Shown in pieces: positions 9,077-18,424 of a DNA stretch of 64,000 nt. The DNA is from Alkalihalobacillus deserti. GTDB lineage: Bacteria > Bacillota > Bacilli > Bacillales > Bacillaceae_D. The stretch lies in assembly GCF_020734105.1 (NCBI RefSeq), contig NZ_JAJAFR010000003.1, forward strand, positions 62,001 through 126,000. The letters run 5' to 3'. The notes beneath the pieces were generated by a model. The model was given only the letters and a program-made list of their open reading frames with translations, had not been told where the DNA came from and searched no databases. Positions within the stretch are counted from its first letter, which is position 1; each line of letters begins with the position of its first letter. The position numbers and the translations under genes were made by a program.

Positions 9077-9628
9077 TTGAGTAAATATATTGGATTGCTT
9101 TTTATTTTTTTGTTATTAATACCAGTGCCTATTAGTGCGCATTCTTATTTGATAGAATCGAACCCCGCTGAGGGCGATGAAGTTACAGAAGCTGTTAATG
9201 AAATTATTCTTATTTTTAATGCAGCTATTGAGTCTGTCAGTACGGCAACCGTTTTTAATCTGGAAAATGAAGAGATTGCAATTGAAGAAATCGAGGTAGA
9301 AAGTCCTGTATTAAAACTTAGTCTAACAGATCCATTGCTACCTGGTAGCTATACAGTAGAGTGGAGAGCACTTGGTGAAGATACCCATCAAATAGAAGGA
9401 AGTTATTCATTTGAGGTCCTAGAATATGAAGTAGTTGATGCTATAGAAGAAAAGCCAGATTTAAAAGACTCAGTCGAGTTTGACGATGAAAGAAACGAAG
9501 AAATACCCACTCGAGAAGAAGAGGCTGTGGTAGAACCTTCTTTAGGTCGATTATTACTGCCTATCCTTATAACAGGTGCTATTGGGTTGATTTTTCTAGT
9601 TGAATTCATCATTAAGAGGGCTCGTTAA
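9077..9628 (+). CDS. copC: CopC-domain protein with C-terminal membrane anchor
   Basis: This protein has a signal peptide (hydrophobic stretch LLFIFLLLIPVPISA) cleaved just before His-Ser-Tyr. The mature N-terminal His is the copper ligand in CopC. The beta-sandwich CopC domain follows (LIESNPAEGDEV, IILIFNAAIE, YTVEWRALGEDTHQIEGSYSFEV). An acidic linker and one C-terminal membrane helix (LLLPILITGAIGLIFLVEFII) follow. It probably binds or delivers copper outside the membrane. The start was set at TTG 9077 after AAAAGGTGAT; an ATG at 9038 lacks a ribosome-binding site. The stop overlaps the next ATG by one base, so the two genes are translationally coupled. Confidence 0.87.
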   Translation: MSKYIGLLFIFLLLIPVPISAHSYLIESNPAEGDEVTEAVNEIILIFNAAIESVSTATVFNLENEEIAIEEIEVESPVLKLSLTDPLLPGSYTVEWRALGEDTHQIEGSYSFEVLEYEVVDAIEEKPDLKDSVEFDDERNEEIPTREEEAVVEPSLGRLLLPILITGAIGLIFLVEFIIKRAR

Positions 9629-11241
9629 TGCTTTTATCAATAGCAAACGTAACCCTCTATATTTGTCTGTCAATTGTAACTGGCTTCTTTTTACTCAGAA
9701 ACATATCTGAAGCTAGACGTCCAGCCATTCATATACCCCTTCAGCTTATTAAATGGTTGATCATTATGATCCCTATTTTACTCTTAGTCCCTGTAGTTCG
9801 AGTGACATGGACGATTTATTCTGGATTTTCTGTTCCGTTGTTACAATCTATTCGTACCGTTTTCTTAGAATATTCTGTAGGGCAAGCATTTTTAGTTGCA
9901 GTCATCATAGTGATTGGATTACTGGTTTGTCTTTCATCTAATAAAAACTGGATCAATAGTGTTGCTTTGGCTGAGGTTTTTCTTCTGATAGTGATGTCCA
10001 GTTGGTCTAGTCATGGTACATCGGTTGCTGGCTGGTTTGGATTTTTAGGTAATTCTTTGCATTTATTGGCAGTATCCGTTTGGGTGGGGACGTTATCAGT
10101 TGTTGGCTGGTTCTCTCGCGAGTGGAATGACCCTAATCGTTTTTTTCAGTGGTTTTCAGTGACAGCAGGTGCAGCAGTCATCATCATTATTGTTTCTGGT
10201 TTTATGCTGATGGCTTCGATCGTACCCGAATATGTTCAAGCATGGTTGCTTAACTACGGTCAACTCTTATTCATTAAACATTTAATGTTCTTGCCTTTGT
10301 TAGCTTTTGGTTTCCATCACCTGTTACTTGGATTCCAAAAAGTAAAACCGGCGAAAAATGATCGTGTGAAACGTTCGTTCCGGGTCGAATCTATTATTGC
10401 ATTTATTATTTTCTCAATTTCGGCTGTCATGACAGAACAAACTCCTCCACATGTGGTCGCTCAAACTTTGCAAACCGAAAAGATATCGTGGTTGATGCAG
10501 TTCTTTATCGGTAATCAATTAGGAATTGGAAGAATCGATTTTACGATTTCGATTTTCACTGTTTGTATGGGTGTCATTGCCATTATCTTGTTTATAATAG
10601 CAATGCGTGCATTGATACGATCGCATCAACATCTGAAATCGACTTTATTTTTTCTTTTTAGCGTTGTTGTGCTTTATTTAGGTGCAATGCTCAGTGTTGA
10701 AATTGGTTTAGATGAACGTGATGAGACGGTTTTCACAACGATTGAAAAAGCGATCTCACAAACATACGATTCAACAGTAGACATCAAAATTTTAACCACC
10801 GAATATCAAGAAGAAGAAGAAGTATATGTAGTTTATACTGTTGATTCTACTGATTTAGTCGCTGAAAAATTAATTCAAGTTGAAGGCGGTTATATGAGAC
10901 TACCAACTGCCATGCTTACGATTGGCGGTACGTCAGTGATCGATGAGCGACAAAAAATTCGAACATTTCGTGTGAAAAGTGGTAATTGGCATAAAGAAGA
11001 TTTTGAATATACGTATGTCACATTTGGAATGATTAGTGAGCCGGTTGATGTTGCTCGTGTTCAGATCCATTATGAAGGTGGTTCGTATATTGCTCAACTT
11101 GAAAAAGATACGTTTATCAATGTCGTCTCAAGTAATGAAAAATGGGCAGACCAACACCCTATTGACTTCCTTGCTGAGGATGGCCAGTTGATTGAAACAT
11201 ATGCAAGAAATGTAATGGAAGAAGGAGTGTACTGCCATTAA
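9628..11241 (+). CDS. copD: CopD-domain membrane protein, probable copper uptake (YcnJ-like)
   Basis: A 537-residue protein with eight or more membrane segments in the first 360 residues. It contains the CopD core with LGNSLHLLAVSVWVGTLSVVGWF near residues 140-162, and a C-terminal extracytoplasmic domain of about 170 residues. Bacillus YcnJ joins CopC and CopD parts in one chain and imports copper; here the two parts are separate but coupled genes. There is no ycnK-type regulator or ycnI next to them. The C-terminal domain is not one I recognise. Confidence 0.85.
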   Translation: MLLSIANVTLYICLSIVTGFFLLRNISEARRPAIHIPLQLIKWLIIMIPILLLVPVVRVTWTIYSGFSVPLLQSIRTVFLEYSVGQAFLVAVIIVIGLLVCLSSNKNWINSVALAEVFLLIVMSSWSSHGTSVAGWFGFLGNSLHLLAVSVWVGTLSVVGWFSREWNDPNRFFQWFSVTAGAAVIIIIVSGFMLMASIVPEYVQAWLLNYGQLLFIKHLMFLPLLAFGFHHLLLGFQKVKPAKNDRVKRSFRVESIIAFIIFSISAVMTEQTPPHVVAQTLQTEKISWLMQFFIGNQLGIGRIDFTISIFTVCMGVIAIILFIIAMRALIRSHQHLKSTLFFLFSVVVLYLGAMLSVEIGLDERDETVFTTIEKAISQTYDSTVDIKILTTEYQEEEEVYVVYTVDSTDLVAEKLIQVEGGYMRLPTAMLTIGGTSVIDERQKIRTFRVKSGNWHKEDFEYTYVTFGMISEPVDVARVQIHYEGGSYIAQLEKDTFINVVSSNEKWADQHPIDFLAEDGQLIETYARNVMEEGVYCH

Positions 11242-11379
11242 GGCAGGGGCTCCTCTCTTTTTAGTGCCTATTTCGATACTCGAAAAATAAAGGGGGAAGA
11301 AGGCTTTAGTGGGGATAGAAAGAAACGATAGATGATTTATAGGATGTTAACACTTTCTACAAGCACGTGGGGGAGTGCT

Positions 11380-12211
11380 TTGATCCCGCAACGATTTCTT
11401 TCTTACGTTTTTTTGGTGCAGCTCTTTTGTTATTTCCAATTATGTGGATAGTGGAGAAGGACATTCCTAAAATCACCAAAAAAGATTGGTTGTTATTTGC
11501 TCTCCTCGGCCTGACTGGTATTTCGATGTATAACATTTGTTTCTTTTTGGCGAGTAAATATGCACCAGTCATCAAAAGTTCGTTGTTCATTGGGGCAAAC
11601 CCAATGTTAATTATGCTTCTATCTGGATTATTACTAAAAGAAACGATCACAAAGAGAAATATTATTGGACTTCTCCTTGCATTTTCAGGTGCTGTGATCA
11701 TTATCACCGAAGAAAACATCATCGTTTTATTCAGATTTCAATTTGAACTAATTGATCTTATTTTATTGGGAGCGCTTGTTTCTTGGGCTTGATACAGTGT
11801 AATCGGTCGGGTGGTTTTAGAAAAGCTCAGTTCAATTGTATCTACTACATTTGCAGTAGGATTTGGTACGCTTTTTTTAATGCCCTTTTCTATATTTGAA
11901 AAACCATGGGAGAGCTTAGGGTCTAGTACTCTTCCAAGCCCTGGTTAGCAATAGCGAATATGAGCGTGTTTGTGACGGTCGTCGGATTTATTCTATACTA
12001 TTATGGTATTCAAAAAATAGGGGCTGCAAAGGCATCCATTTTCATTAACTTTATGCCGGTATCAGCTGTGATTATGGCAACCATTTTCTTAGGAGAAGCG
12101 CTAACGATTGCGACGTTGGTTGGTGCCGTTTTTGTTGTAACTGGAGTATATGTTGGAACATCGATAAAACGTCAAAAGAGAATAGTCACAACGCATGCAA
12201 AGGCCGGGTAA
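11380..12211 (+). pseudogene. EamA-family (DMT) transporter, broken
   Basis: EamA segments are clear: ATISFLRFFGAALLLFPIMWIVEKD, ISMYNICFFLASKYAPVIKSS, then the second half with GIQKIGAAKASIFINFMPVSAVIMATIFLGEAL. An in-frame TGA at 11790-11792 interrupts SWA-YSVIGR, where homologues have a hydrophobic residue, and a second break comes after a TAG near 11945, where the frame shifts into ...WLAIANMSVF. The N-terminal first helix is also missing. An intact paralogue is at 39229. These are ordinary pseudogene lesions. Confidence 0.88.
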
Positions 12212-12256
12212 GCGTGATAGAATGAGGAACGTGATGGTTGGAAAGTGAGGCTAAGC

Positions 12257-14593
12257 ATGTTACAGGAAACATGGACAGTTGAAAAAATAGAATTATGGTT
12301 ACAGCGAGTTTCGTCTGGAGAGGAGCGTTTCCAAGAAGGAAAGGCGTGGGAACTCCTTGAGCTGCTTGAGGAAAGCGACGATGCGAACAAGCGGGTAGTT
12401 CCGAATAAATCGGTGCTTTTATCGATGCTTGCAAAAGCTCGATTTGAAAGAGTTGGAAAGGTCGATCATTTAGTAGACCGATGGTTGAATGAGGCATTAA
12501 ATTCTGATCCTGCCAATGCCCTAGCTCACCAATTAAAGGTAAATGAGTTCCTGCACTTTCTTAAGGCGATTCCAATACCAGATAAATTCCCGCCAATTCG
12601 TGAAACGGACCATGGTTCTGCTAAGAAGATAACAGCAAGTGAGTACGAGCAAATAGCTGAACGGTTTTTTGTGTACGTGGAGACATACGAAAATCTATGG
12701 AAGGATGTAAAATCATCTCTTCCATATGTTGAAGATGTCGATCAAGTACAAATGATAGATACGATCTCTTATTTAATTGTTAGGTTTCAAGATCCATTTA
12801 AGACTATTTTAAAAGCAACGAAGGAGTATGCTGATTCGCTGACAGGAGTTTATTATTCAGCATCACAATTTCAGGAAATAACGAAGTCGACGAAACAGAT
12901 TGAACAATTAATGAATGAATGGAATGATGAGCTTTTTTCCTCCAAAGTGACGCAAAACGATGTAACTGCGCTGGATGAATTGCAGAACATGGTTGGCCTT
13001 GAAGGGGTGAAAGAAAGAGTAGAGAAGCTTTATCAGTTCCTTCACTATCAACAAGAACGTGTGAAACAGGGTTTTCATACAAAAGACGGTATCAATCTAC
13101 ATATGATCTTACAGGGTAATCCAGGTACAGGAAAAACACATCTTGCTCGTTTAATTGCTAAGATTTATTTTGAGTTGGGATTACTAGAACGTGATGAAGT
13201 ATATGAGATAGATCGATCACAACTAGTAGGTGCTTTTGTTGGACAAACAGAAGAGAATACACTGAAGGCGATTGAAAGAGCAAAAGGTGGAGTATTGTTT
13301 ATAGATGAAGCTTATACTTTACGAAGGGCTGGCGCTGCAGGTAATGATTATGGTCAAACTGTAGTTGATACTCTTGTATCAGCGATGACAAGTGGTCAGT
13401 ATGCGGGGACATTTTCTGTTATTCTTGCTGGCTATCCAGAAGAGATGAGAACTTTTTTACGAGCAAATCCAGGACTTAGAAGTCGTTTTCCCGAACAGAA
13501 CCAAATTGAAATTGACGATTACTCCGTTGACGAGTTACTTGAAATTGGTGAATTAGTCGCTATTGAAAATGATTATTTACTTACTTCAGAGGCGAAGAAA
13601 GAATTTGTTAAGCGAATTGAAAATGCAAAGGTTGATGAGTCTTTTGGGAATGCCCGTGCAGCGAAATCCATCATCCTAGATGCGATCTTTCAAAAAGGAG
13701 CGCACATGTCACTTGAGAATCCTCAAGCGGATGACTTTGTTTTATTGGAAGCGGAAGATTTTAAAGAAACCAATCACCATATTGAAGAAAAAACTGCTAG
13801 AAGTGAGTTGGAGAATCTAATCGGACTTGAACAGGTGAAAAAGCAAGTTACACAATTTACGTCATTTGTTCGGATTCAGCAATTACGAAGGGAAACTGGC
13901 TTACAAACGTTACCTCTTCAAGTTCATTCCGTTTTTACGGGCAACCCAGGTACTGGAAAGACAACGGTCGCTAAATTGTATGCTAAGTCTCTAAGGGAAA
14001 TAGGCTTATTGAAGCGGGGGCATTTAATAGTTGTAAGTAGGGCAGATTTAGTAGCTGGATATGTTGGACAAACAGCACAGAAAACAAAAGAAAAAGTGAA
14101 AGATTCCCTTGGTGGGGTTCTATTTATCGATGAGGCTTATTCTTTACTGTCTGCTGGGCCAGGGGATTTTGGTAAAGAGGTTATTAATACACTCGTACAA
14201 GAAATGACCGAACATGAAGAAAATTTGGTTGTCATTTTGGCAGGATATACGAAAGAAATGAATGCGCTTCTAGAAAGTAATCCCGGTCTTCACTCGCGTT
14301 TTAAAAAACATATTCAATTTGATGATTATTCAAAACAAGAGTTAATTGAAATCATTGAAAGACGTGCGGAACAAACGGGGTATCGTTTTACATCAGAAGC
14401 AAAAGAAGTATTATCGCAAATGGTTTCAGAGTCAGGTCACAAGGCGAATGGCCGTTATGCTGTCGATCTTTTTGAGGAACTTATTCAAATTCAAGCTTTC
14501 CGTTTAGTTGAATATGAAAAACTTGAACCAAAACAATTAGCTACAATTGAAAAAGAAGACGTACAATTATTAGTTTCAACAAAGCGACAATAA
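12257..14593 (+). CDS. tandem AAA+ ATPase of the CbxX/CfqX (SpoVK-like) family
   Basis: A 778-residue protein with an N-terminal helical region of about 240 residues and two AAA+ modules. Module 1 has Walker A GNPGTGKTHLAR near residue 290 and Walker B GVLFIDEAYTL near 345; module 2 has GNPGTGKTTVAK near 565 and GVLFIDEAYSL near 620. Each module ends with the arginine-finger pattern NPGLRSRF or NPGLHSRF. B. subtilis SpoVK has one such module, and the duplication here resembles the two-module members of the family. The role is probably remodelling of a protein complex; the substrate is unknown. The ATG at 12257 follows GTGAGG; a GTG at 12245 is in frame but overlaps that site. Confidence 0.85.
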   Translation: MLQETWTVEKIELWLQRVSSGEERFQEGKAWELLELLEESDDANKRVVPNKSVLLSMLAKARFERVGKVDHLVDRWLNEALNSDPANALAHQLKVNEFLHFLKAIPIPDKFPPIRETDHGSAKKITASEYEQIAERFFVYVETYENLWKDVKSSLPYVEDVDQVQMIDTISYLIVRFQDPFKTILKATKEYADSLTGVYYSASQFQEITKSTKQIEQLMNEWNDELFSSKVTQNDVTALDELQNMVGLEGVKERVEKLYQFLHYQQERVKQGFHTKDGINLHMILQGNPGTGKTHLARLIAKIYFELGLLERDEVYEIDRSQLVGAFVGQTEENTLKAIERAKGGVLFIDEAYTLRRAGAAGNDYGQTVVDTLVSAMTSGQYAGTFSVILAGYPEEMRTFLRANPGLRSRFPEQNQIEIDDYSVDELLEIGELVAIENDYLLTSEAKKEFVKRIENAKVDESFGNARAAKSIILDAIFQKGAHMSLENPQADDFVLLEAEDFKETNHHIEEKTARSELENLIGLEQVKKQVTQFTSFVRIQQLRRETGLQTLPLQVHSVFTGNPGTGKTTVAKLYAKSLREIGLLKRGHLIVVSRADLVAGYVGQTAQKTKEKVKDSLGGVLFIDEAYSLLSAGPGDFGKEVINTLVQEMTEHEENLVVILAGYTKEMNALLESNPGLHSRFKKHIQFDDYSKQELIEIIERRAEQTGYRFTSEAKEVLSQMVSESGHKANGRYAVDLFEELIQIQAFRLVEYEKLEPKQLATIEKEDVQLLVSTKRQ

Positions 14594-14611
14594 AACTTAG
14601 GGGGAATTCGA

Positions 14612-15043
14612 ATGTTCGTTTCAAAAAGGGAAATTCAAATTTTATACGCAGATACGGATATGATGGGTGTTATTTACCATGCTAACTACTTAAAATATTT
14701 TGAGTTAGGTAGAGGTGGATTTATTGAAGATGTTGGCTATAGTTATATCGAAATGGAAAACTCAGGGTATTATGCTCCTGTTTATAATGTACAAGTTACT
14801 TACAAAAAACCAGTTCGGTATGGTGATTCAGCTTTTGTGAAAACGTGGGTTGAACTAAATGATGGAATTAAAACGGTGTATGGATATCAAATTGTTAATG
14901 GTCAAGATGAGATTTGTGTAGAAGGAACGACTACTCATATTATCGTGAAAAAAGAAACGTTTAAACCAACAGCTTTTAAAAAAGCTTTTCCAGAATGGTT
15001 TCAAAAATATGAACAAATAAAAAAAAGTAAATTTAGTGAATAA
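14612..15043 (+). CDS. yneP: 4-hydroxybenzoyl-CoA-type thioesterase (YneP)
   Basis: A 143-residue single hotdog-domain protein. The catalytic motif YADTDMMGVIYHANYLKYFELGR at residues 11-33 contains the Asp typical of the 4HBT family, close to YbgC and YneP. It hydrolyses an acyl-CoA whose identity cannot be read from sequence. It lies 18 bases after the AAA+ gene behind GGGGG and directly before tlp, exactly as in the B. subtilis tlp-yneP-yneQ-yneR neighbourhood, except that tlp is here downstream. Confidence 0.85.
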   Translation: MFVSKREIQILYADTDMMGVIYHANYLKYFELGRGGFIEDVGYSYIEMENSGYYAPVYNVQVTYKKPVRYGDSAFVKTWVELNDGIKTVYGYQIVNGQDEICVEGTTTHIIVKKETFKPTAFKKAFPEWFQKYEQIKKSKFSE

Positions 15044-15053
15044 GCTCTGCTCT

Positions 15054-15098
15054 GTTATCCATACTAAGCTTGCGCAAGCGACTTTATGGATAAGGGGT
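15054..15098 (+). promoter_or_regulatory. nested inverted repeat ending at the tlp ribosome-binding site
   Basis: TTATCCATA and TATGGATAA form the outer arms and GCTTGC and GCAAGC an inner stem. The outer 3' arm ends beside GGGG, the ribosome-binding site of tlp. It could be a yneP terminator without a U tract or a structure that limits tlp translation. Confidence 0.5.
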
Positions 15099-15105
15099 AA
15101 TGAGA

Positions 15106-15342
15106 ATGGCAAAACCAGATAACCGTAATGACAATGTTGAAAAGCTGCAACAAATGAAAGAGAATACAGAGCATAACATTGAAGCTGCAGAGGAATCTGT
15201 AGCTCACACGGATATGAAAGATGAACAAAAACAACATATAAAAGAAAAAAACAAACAGCGTGTTGAAAGCATTCAAGGTTTTGAAGCTGAAATTGCAGAT
15301 GAAATGCAAGCACGTAAAAATGGTTATCCAGACGAAAAATAG
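15106..15342 (+). CDS. tlp: thioredoxin-like small acid-soluble spore protein Tlp
   Basis: The 78-residue acidic, Lys/Glu/Gln-rich protein matches Tlp: NRNDNVEKLQQMKENTEHNIEAAEESV, then KEKNKQRVESIQGFEAEIADE and a final ARKNGYPDEK. It is predicted to be one long helix and has no Cys pair, despite its name. It is a minor spore-core protein. The start is the second ATG (15106), eight bases after GGGG; the first ATG (15100) is too close to it. Confidence 0.9.
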   Translation: MAKPDNRNDNVEKLQQMKENTEHNIEAAEESVAHTDMKDEQKQHIKEKNKQRVESIQGFEAEIADEMQARKNGYPDEK

Positions 15343-15344
15343 AA

Positions 15345-15383
15345 AAAAGCTGTTGAGATGTGTAACTCTCAACAGCTTTTTTG
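15345..15383 (+). terminator. tlp terminator
   Basis: AAAGCTGTTGAGA and TCTCAACAGCTTT form a 13-bp stem followed by TTTTTT, starting just after the tlp stop. Confidence 0.93.
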
Positions 15384-15530
15384 TTTAAATTCCTTTGAAT
15401 AAAGGTAGAAGAAGTTTAGAGGCCTACATGCTTGTTGACATCAAGACCATTATAAAAATAAGGACTATCAAATGTAAGTAAGAGAGAACCTATGCTATAA
15501 TCGAACAAATGAAAATGGCGGGGGATTGGA

Positions 15531-15842
15531 ATGGCATTTGGCATAAATAGATCAATGTTGAAAGAGTGGAAGGCAGCAGCTAACCAAGGGGAAATTGCTT
15601 TCTTAACTCATTATTGGCTCGATGATCGCTTTCCTGATTGTACGACGGTGACAAAGGTGGCTTGCTCTGATCGGGATAAGTTAGTTCGGTGGGGAAATCA
15701 ATATGGTTTAAGAGCTGAATGGATTCATGAACGAGACGGTTATCCTCATTTTGATCTGCTTGGAGAGTGGCAGGAAAAAATTTTAAGAAGTGAAGGCAAA
15801 ATAAAGCAACTTACGAATCTAGTCCGTTGCTTCCAACAATAA
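15531..15842 (+). CDS. yneQ: conserved protein YneQ
   Basis: A 103-residue protein with the YneQ pattern: EIAFLTHYWLDDRFP, TVTKVACSD, KLVRWGNQYGLRAEWIHERDGYPHFDL. No membrane segment or signal. The function is unknown. It is recognised by similarity and by its position between tlp/yneP and yneR in Bacillus. GGGGGAT precedes the ATG and a TATAAT lies about 30 bases upstream. Confidence 0.8.
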   Translation: MAFGINRSMLKEWKAAANQGEIAFLTHYWLDDRFPDCTTVTKVACSDRDKLVRWGNQYGLRAEWIHERDGYPHFDLLGEWQEKILRSEGKIKQLTNLVRCFQQ

Positions 15843-15893
15843 CCCGTTTCTTGTTATAATAAAGGTACATATAAATGTGAGGGAGGAAATAAC

Positions 15894-16724
15894 ATGTTAA
15901 TAAATCAAGCTGCTATTATTTCAGATCTGAATACGAAACCAACCATTGATCCTAGACAGGAAATTCGTCAACGTGTTGATTTTTTAAAAGACTATTTAAT
16001 ACATTCTGGTGCCAATGGATACGTACTAGGCATCTCTGGTGGACAAGATTCCACATTGGCCGGAAAATTAGTACAAACGGCTATTAATGAATTAAATGAG
16101 GAAAAAAAGGAAAAGGTGTTTTCTTTCTATGCTGTGAGATTGCCATACGGACAGCAAAAAGATGAAGAGGACGCTCAAGATGCTATTGAATTTATTAAAC
16201 CAACACAAGTAGTAACCGTTAATATTAAAGGGGCTGTTGATGCTTCTGTGGAGGCATTTAGTGCAGCAACTGGTGGAGAACAACTATCTGATTTTAACAA
16301 AGGAAACACGAAGGCACGGGAACGAATGAAGGCTCAATATGACTTAGCAGCCCATTTCGGCTGTCTTGTCATTGGTACAGATCATGCAGCTGAAGCAATC
16401 ACTGGTTTTTTTACAAAACATGGTGACGGTGCGTGTGATCTTGCTCCACTATTTGGATTAACTAAAAGACAAGGAAAAGCTCTGCTTATGGAACTTGGTG
16501 CACCAAAGCACCTCTATACAAAAGTGCCAACAGCTGATTTAGAAGATAGTAAACCTGGTTTGCCAGACGAGGTTGCTTTAGGGATGACGTATGAACAATT
16601 AGATGATTACCTTGAAGGGAAAACGGTCGATCCTGCCATTGCAAAAAAAATCGAAACTCGTTATGTGAACACAGAGCACAAACGCCAAACACCAGTCACG
16701 GTTTTTGATTCGTGGTGGAAATAA
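15894..16724 (+). CDS. nadE: NH3-dependent NAD+ synthetase
   Basis: This 276-residue enzyme adenylates nicotinic acid adenine dinucleotide and amidates it with ammonia to give NAD+. The PP-loop SGGQDSTL is at about residues 46-53, and the family blocks [56 protein letters not shown] and [17 protein letters not shown] follow in order. The length matches the short bacterial form without a glutaminase domain. GAGGGAGG precedes the ATG. It appears to be transcribed alone. Confidence 0.97.
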   Translation: MLINQAAIISDLNTKPTIDPRQEIRQRVDFLKDYLIHSGANGYVLGISGGQDSTLAGKLVQTAINELNEEKKEKVFSFYAVRLPYGQQKDEEDAQDAIEFIKPTQVVTVNIKGAVDASVEAFSAATGGEQLSDFNKGNTKARERMKAQYDLAAHFGCLVIGTDHAAEAITGFFTKHGDGACDLAPLFGLTKRQGKALLMELGAPKHLYTKVPTADLEDSKPGLPDEVALGMTYEQLDDYLEGKTVDPAIAKKIETRYVNTEHKRQTPVTVFDSWWK

Positions 16725-16808
16725 GCTGTCATAAACAGCCTCCTACCATCATAACTTAATTCGAGTGTCTTCTAAGTATGTTCATTAAAACACTGGTTAA
16801 GGAGAGAG

Positions 16809-17309
16809 ATGATGAAAGGGAAAGTCGTTCTATTAGTAGGTTTAAGTGCATGTCTGATGGTTCTTGTGGGTTATAATGTATTTTATTTATTTGAAACAGG
16901 AACCTCCCAAGCACAAACGGTTATAAAAGACTTATCAAATGATGATGTTCGTGAAATAGGCGGGATTGAAATTATATTAAATGAAGTTCGTGTTGATTCT
17001 GTCTTGGAAGAAGAGGGAAATCAAGTTTTAATTGTTGACATAGAACTTAAAAACGTTAGAGAGACGGTTTATGAATTTTCATCATATAAACTAACGTTAG
17101 TCGATGAAGAAGGATTTGCTCATAGTATGGACACATCAATTGAAACAAAAGGTATTCTTGGAGGCCAACTCCATCCAGGAAGAACAAACCGTGGTGAAAT
17201 AGCATTCGTTGTCCCAATTGGATCAGAGTATGAGCTTGTGTATACGGATCATTTAAGAACAGGACAAGTTACATGGCAAGTATCAGTAGATACAAGTATC
17301 AGTAGATAA
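16809..17309 (+). CDS. membrane-anchored DUF4352-like protein
   Basis: A 166-residue protein with one N-terminal membrane helix (VVLLVGLSACLMVLVGYNVFYL) and an extracytoplasmic immunoglobulin-like domain. The pattern GIEIILNEVRVD...QVLIVDIELKNV...FSSYKLTLVDEEG...GGQLHPGRTNRGEIAFVVP is typical of DUF4352 proteins. The helix includes SACL, but it lies too deep for a good lipobox. The function is unknown. It is separated by 14 bases from the PHP gene and is probably cotranscribed with it. Confidence 0.7.
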   Translation: MMKGKVVLLVGLSACLMVLVGYNVFYLFETGTSQAQTVIKDLSNDDVREIGGIEIILNEVRVDSVLEEEGNQVLIVDIELKNVRETVYEFSSYKLTLVDEEGFAHSMDTSIETKGILGGQLHPGRTNRGEIAFVVPIGSEYELVYTDHLRTGQVTWQVSVDTSISR

Positions 17310-17323
17310 GGGATGAGAAGGTA

Positions 17324-18181
17324 ATGACAGCAAACAAAAACAGTGATCTTCATATGCACTCTACGGCTTCAGACGGTGGCTATTCACCGTCTGATTTAAT
17401 GAAAAAGTGCAAAGCAGTGCAGCTTGAGATCGTATCGCTAACCGATCATGATAATGTTGACGGGATTGAAGAAGCCATTCGAACCGGAGAGGAACTCGGG
17501 ATTCAGGTAATCCCAGGTATTGAGTTTTCGACGAAATACAAAGGGAAAAGTGTTCATATATTAGGCTATCAATTTGACTATAAAAATAAAGAATTACAAA
17601 TCATGCTCGAAAAGCAAAAGCAACTTCGGAGAGAGCGATTGGATACAATTATTGAAAAACTAGAACGGATTGATTTAAAGATCAAACCTGAACAAGTGAT
17701 TAAACATACAGATGGCGGCAGTATTGGTAGACCTCATGTTGCAAAGGCATTAATAGATGCTGGTTATGTGGAAGATGTCGCAGATGCCTTTGAACTTTAT
17801 TTAGCCGAAGGGAAGCCTGGGTATGTAGAAAAGTCAAAAGAAATGTCGGTTGAAGAAGCCATTAATTGGATTCATCGGACAAACGGAATCGCGATTGTTG
17901 CCCATCCAGATTATTATCATGTTGATGATGATTTAATTCACTGGGTCCGCGATTGGGGACTTGATGGAATTGAGGTTTATCACCGAGATCATGACGAAGA
18001 AGCGGTTAAGCGTTATGAAGCTATCACAGATTTGATCGAGAGAGAGCTAGGGAAAACTCTATACAGAACAGGTGGTTCTGATTTTCATCACGAAGAATAT
18101 GGTCGAGTTCGAGAGCCGTTAGGGGATACAAGGCTTTCAAATCACTTGGCTCATCAATTGTTGACTAAACAAAGATCATAA
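17324..18181 (+). CDS. PHP-domain phosphoesterase (YciV/TrpH-like)
   Basis: A 285-residue metal-dependent phosphoesterase. The PHP metal ligands are visible in SDLHMHSTASDG (residues 7-18), SLTDHDNVDG near 39-48, PGIEFST near 63, VAHPDYYH near 190-197 and GGSDFHHE near 251-258. The closest characterised relatives hydrolyse 3',5'-nucleoside bisphosphates or the 5' ends of short RNA. Which of these this enzyme uses cannot be decided from sequence. Confidence 0.88.
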   Translation: MTANKNSDLHMHSTASDGGYSPSDLMKKCKAVQLEIVSLTDHDNVDGIEEAIRTGEELGIQVIPGIEFSTKYKGKSVHILGYQFDYKNKELQIMLEKQKQLRRERLDTIIEKLERIDLKIKPEQVIKHTDGGSIGRPHVAKALIDAGYVEDVADAFELYLAEGKPGYVEKSKEMSVEEAINWIHRTNGIAIVAHPDYYHVDDDLIHWVRDWGLDGIEVYHRDHDEEAVKRYEAITDLIERELGKTLYRTGGSDFHHEEYGRVREPLGDTRLSNHLAHQLLTKQRS

Positions 18182-18221
18182 GCACTAAAAATTAGTGTCG
18201 GTAAGTGAAGAAATAACACAG

Positions 18222-18268
18222 AAAGTCAAGTGTAAAATCGTAAAGGTTTTACACTTGACTTTTTATTG
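18222..18268 (+). terminator. strong terminator after the PHP gene
   Basis: AAGTCAAGTGTAAAA and TTTTACACTTGACTT form a 15-bp stem with a nine-base loop followed by T-rich sequence. Confidence 0.92.
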
Positions 18269-18424
18269 TTTTATTTGTGTTTGGTAAAATAATTAGCAAG
18301 GACACTCTTATATGCGAAAGCTGTGGTCACTTGCTAAATTAGTTTGCTATTTGAGGATTGAGTAGTCAGTAAGTACGAAGCCCTTCATAGCCGACCCCCA
18401 AATAAATCAAAAAAGAGGAAAACC

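Noticed and set aside
11790..11792. TGA in the EamA gene as a third selenocysteine codon
   Set aside because: It lies in a membrane helix position that is hydrophobic in homologues, no hairpin follows, and the gene has further frame breaks.
14855..15313. 152-residue minus-strand open frame
   Set aside because: It is the shadow of yneP and tlp, both of which are certain on the other strand.
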